A stretch of DNA of 32,273 nucleotides from an uncultured Aquincola sp. (GTDB taxonomy: Bacteria > Pseudomonadota > Gammaproteobacteria > Burkholderiales > Burkholderiaceae), in contig CAKZXL010000554.1 of the NCBI GenBank assembly GCA_937883885.1, positions 1 to 32,273 of the forward strand. The letters run 5' to 3'. Position 1 is the first letter of the stretch. Each line of letters begins with the position of its first letter. Positions 31,171 to 32,273 of the stretch are shown here, piece by piece. Below the pieces are notes generated by a model that was not told the DNA's origin, did no database searches, and saw nothing but the letters and a program-made list of their open reading frames with translations. A program made the position numbers and the translations under genes.

Positions 31171-32184
31171 ATGGAACGCACCGACCTGGAACTCGTCTCG
31201 CTGACCAAGCATTACGGCGACGCCGTGGCCGTGGCCGGTATCGACCTCAAGATCCAAGGGGGCAGCTACTGCTGCCTGCTGGGGCCTTCGGGCTGCGGCA
31301 AGACCTCGACGCTGCGCATGGTGGCCGGGCATGAGGTGCCCACCGCCGGCCACGTGGTGCTGGCCGGCCGCGAGATCACGCACCTGGAGCCGGTGCAGCG
31401 CGGCACCGCGATGATGTTCCAGAGCTATGCGCTGTTCCCCCACCTCAGCGTGCTCGACAACGTGGCCTTCAGCGCCCGCATGAAGGGCGTGGACAAGGCT
31501 GCGCGCGAGAAGCGTGCCCGCGAGCTGCTGGAGCTGGTGGCCATGACGCCTTACGCGGCGCGGCTGCCGGCGGCGCTGTCGGGCGGGCAGCAGCAGCGGG
31601 TGGCGCTGGCGCGCGCGCTGATGACGCAGCCCCGGGTGCTGCTGCTGGACGAGCCGCTGTCGGCGCTAGACCCGTTCCTGCGCATCAAGATGCGCGCCGA
31701 ACTGCAGCGCTGGCACCGCGAACTGGGCATGACCTTCGTGCACGTCACCCACTCGCAGGAAGAGGCGATGGCGCTGGCCGACCTGGTGGTGGTGATGAAC
31801 CAGGGCAAGGTGGAGCAGGCCGGCACCGCGCGTGAGGTGTTCGAGCGCCCGCGCACCGCTTTCATCGCCCGCTTCATCGGGGCGCACAACGTGGTGGACA
31901 CGCCTTCTGGCGCGGTGGCGGTGCGCAGCGACCGCACCGTGCTGGCGCCCAGCGGCGGCCCCGGCATGGCGGTGACCGTCAAGGCCGTGGAATACCAGGG
32001 CAGCCATGTGCAGGTGCACCTGGCCACCCGCCTGGATGAACAGGACTCCGCCGACGACCGACCCGACAGCGCCGGCTGGGTGGCGCTGGTGCCCGATGCC
32101 CAGTTCCATGCCGCGCCGCTGGCGCCCGGCCAGCGCGTGGCCATGAGCTGGCACGAGGCCGATGCGCACGTGCTGCAAGGGTGA
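31171..32184 (+). CDS. ABC importer ATP-binding subunit, PotA-like (spermidine/putrescine or related substrate)
   Basis: 337-residue cytoplasmic ATPase that powers a binding-protein-dependent importer. Walker A GPSGCGKT (38-45), Q-loop in MMFQSYALFPH, signature LSGGQ (136-140), Walker B D160-E161, switch His at 194 (HVTHSQEEAM) and a C-terminal TOBE-type domain (about 245-335). This fits the PotA/FbpC/CysA group; PotA-like is the best guess from the QSYALFPHL and GAHNVV stretches. The ATG at 31171 is used, with no clear SD. Permease and binding-protein genes are not in the window and may follow downstream past the repeat. Divergent from the racemase. Confidence 0.92.
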   Translation: MERTDLELVSLTKHYGDAVAVAGIDLKIQGGSYCCLLGPSGCGKTSTLRMVAGHEVPTAGHVVLAGREITHLEPVQRGTAMMFQSYALFPHLSVLDNVAFSARMKGVDKAAREKRARELLELVAMTPYAARLPAALSGGQQQRVALARALMTQPRVLLLDEPLSALDPFLRIKMRAELQRWHRELGMTFVHVTHSQEEAMALADLVVVMNQGKVEQAGTAREVFERPRTAFIARFIGAHNVVDTPSGAVAVRSDRTVLAPSGGPGMAVTVKAVEYQGSHVQVHLATRLDEQDSADDRPDSAGWVALVPDAQFHAAPLAPGQRVAMSWHEADAHVLQG

Positions 32185-32186
32185 AG

Positions 32187-32273
32187 TGGTGCCCCCTAGC
32201 TCGCTGCGCTCGCGTCCCCCCGAGGGGGAGCTCAGTCCCTTGGGGCGGCCCGGCGGGACTGAGATGGTGCCCC
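32187..32273. repeat. Hairpin-rich intergenic repeat, cut by the window end
   Basis: Starts 3 bp after the importer ATPase stop. It contains two inverted repeats: TCCCCC/GGGGGA (32215-32220, 32224-32229) and the perfect 9-bp CTCAGTCCC/GGGACTGAG (32231-32239, 32255-32263). It is bounded by the direct repeat TGGTGCCCC (32187-32195 and 32265-32273), a 78-bp period, so further copies may follow in tandem. From memory, such CTCGCTGCGCTCGC / GGGGCGGCCCGG sequences are scattered between genes in many Burkholderiales. Confidence 0.7.

Overview
The window is a high-GC, densely coded stretch of a betaproteobacterial chromosome, most likely order Burkholderiales and near the Rubrivivax/Leptothrix/Ideonella group. 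This is an inference from family resemblance and gene order (hslV-hslU; cobW-dksA; corC-lnt-glyQ-glyS-gmhB-plsC), from a PEP-CTERM exosortase substrate, and from the intergenic hairpin repeat at the right edge. No RNA gene, CRISPR array or complete insertion sequence was seen.

Left part (1-7132), housekeeping: the 3' end of otsA (trehalose-6-phosphate synthase) converges on a two-gene minus-strand unit, a YciA-like acyl-CoA thioesterase followed by a membrane protein with four CxxC knuckles. An Atm1-type ABC exporter diverges from the thioesterase across only 37 bp. coaX (pantothenate kinase III) follows and converges on hslVU, with a perfect hairpin at the junction. A small ParD/ParE-type toxin-antitoxin pair sits beside hslV; its toxin gene carries a one-base frameshift.

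Middle part (7876-19598): cobW (COG0523 metallochaperone GTPase), a dksA whose zinc cysteines are mostly replaced, and a 615-aa protein with TPR-like and STAS-like parts lie co-directionally on the minus strand. Divergent from them is a compact plus-strand run: corC, lnt, glyQ, glyS, gmhB-like, plsC and a YgjP/SprT-like metallopeptidase gene, with start-stop overlaps at several junctions. The gmhB product lacks the HAD nucleophile aspartate.

Right part (19599-30242), accessory surface module: a complete type I secretion system (ABC exporter with degenerate C39-like domain, HlyD adaptor, TolC-like outer-membrane protein, each joined by TGATG) is followed by a 1462-aa putative substrate. The substrate is built from a 1.2-kb tandem duplication of [SdrD-B-like, SdrD-B-like, lectin-like] modules, ends in a Ca-loop region, and contains 12 cysteines. 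Immediately downstream is a PEP-CTERM protein with a possible internal Cys-Gln thioester motif, then a strong intrinsic terminator. I infer that these genes build a cell-surface or matrix adhesion apparatus.

Right edge (30253-32273): an Asp/Glu/hydantoin-type racemase and the ATP-binding subunit of a PotA-like importer are divergently transcribed. They share a promoter region holding two identical 12-bp operator-like sites exactly 100 bp apart. The window ends in a hairpin-rich intergenic repeat.
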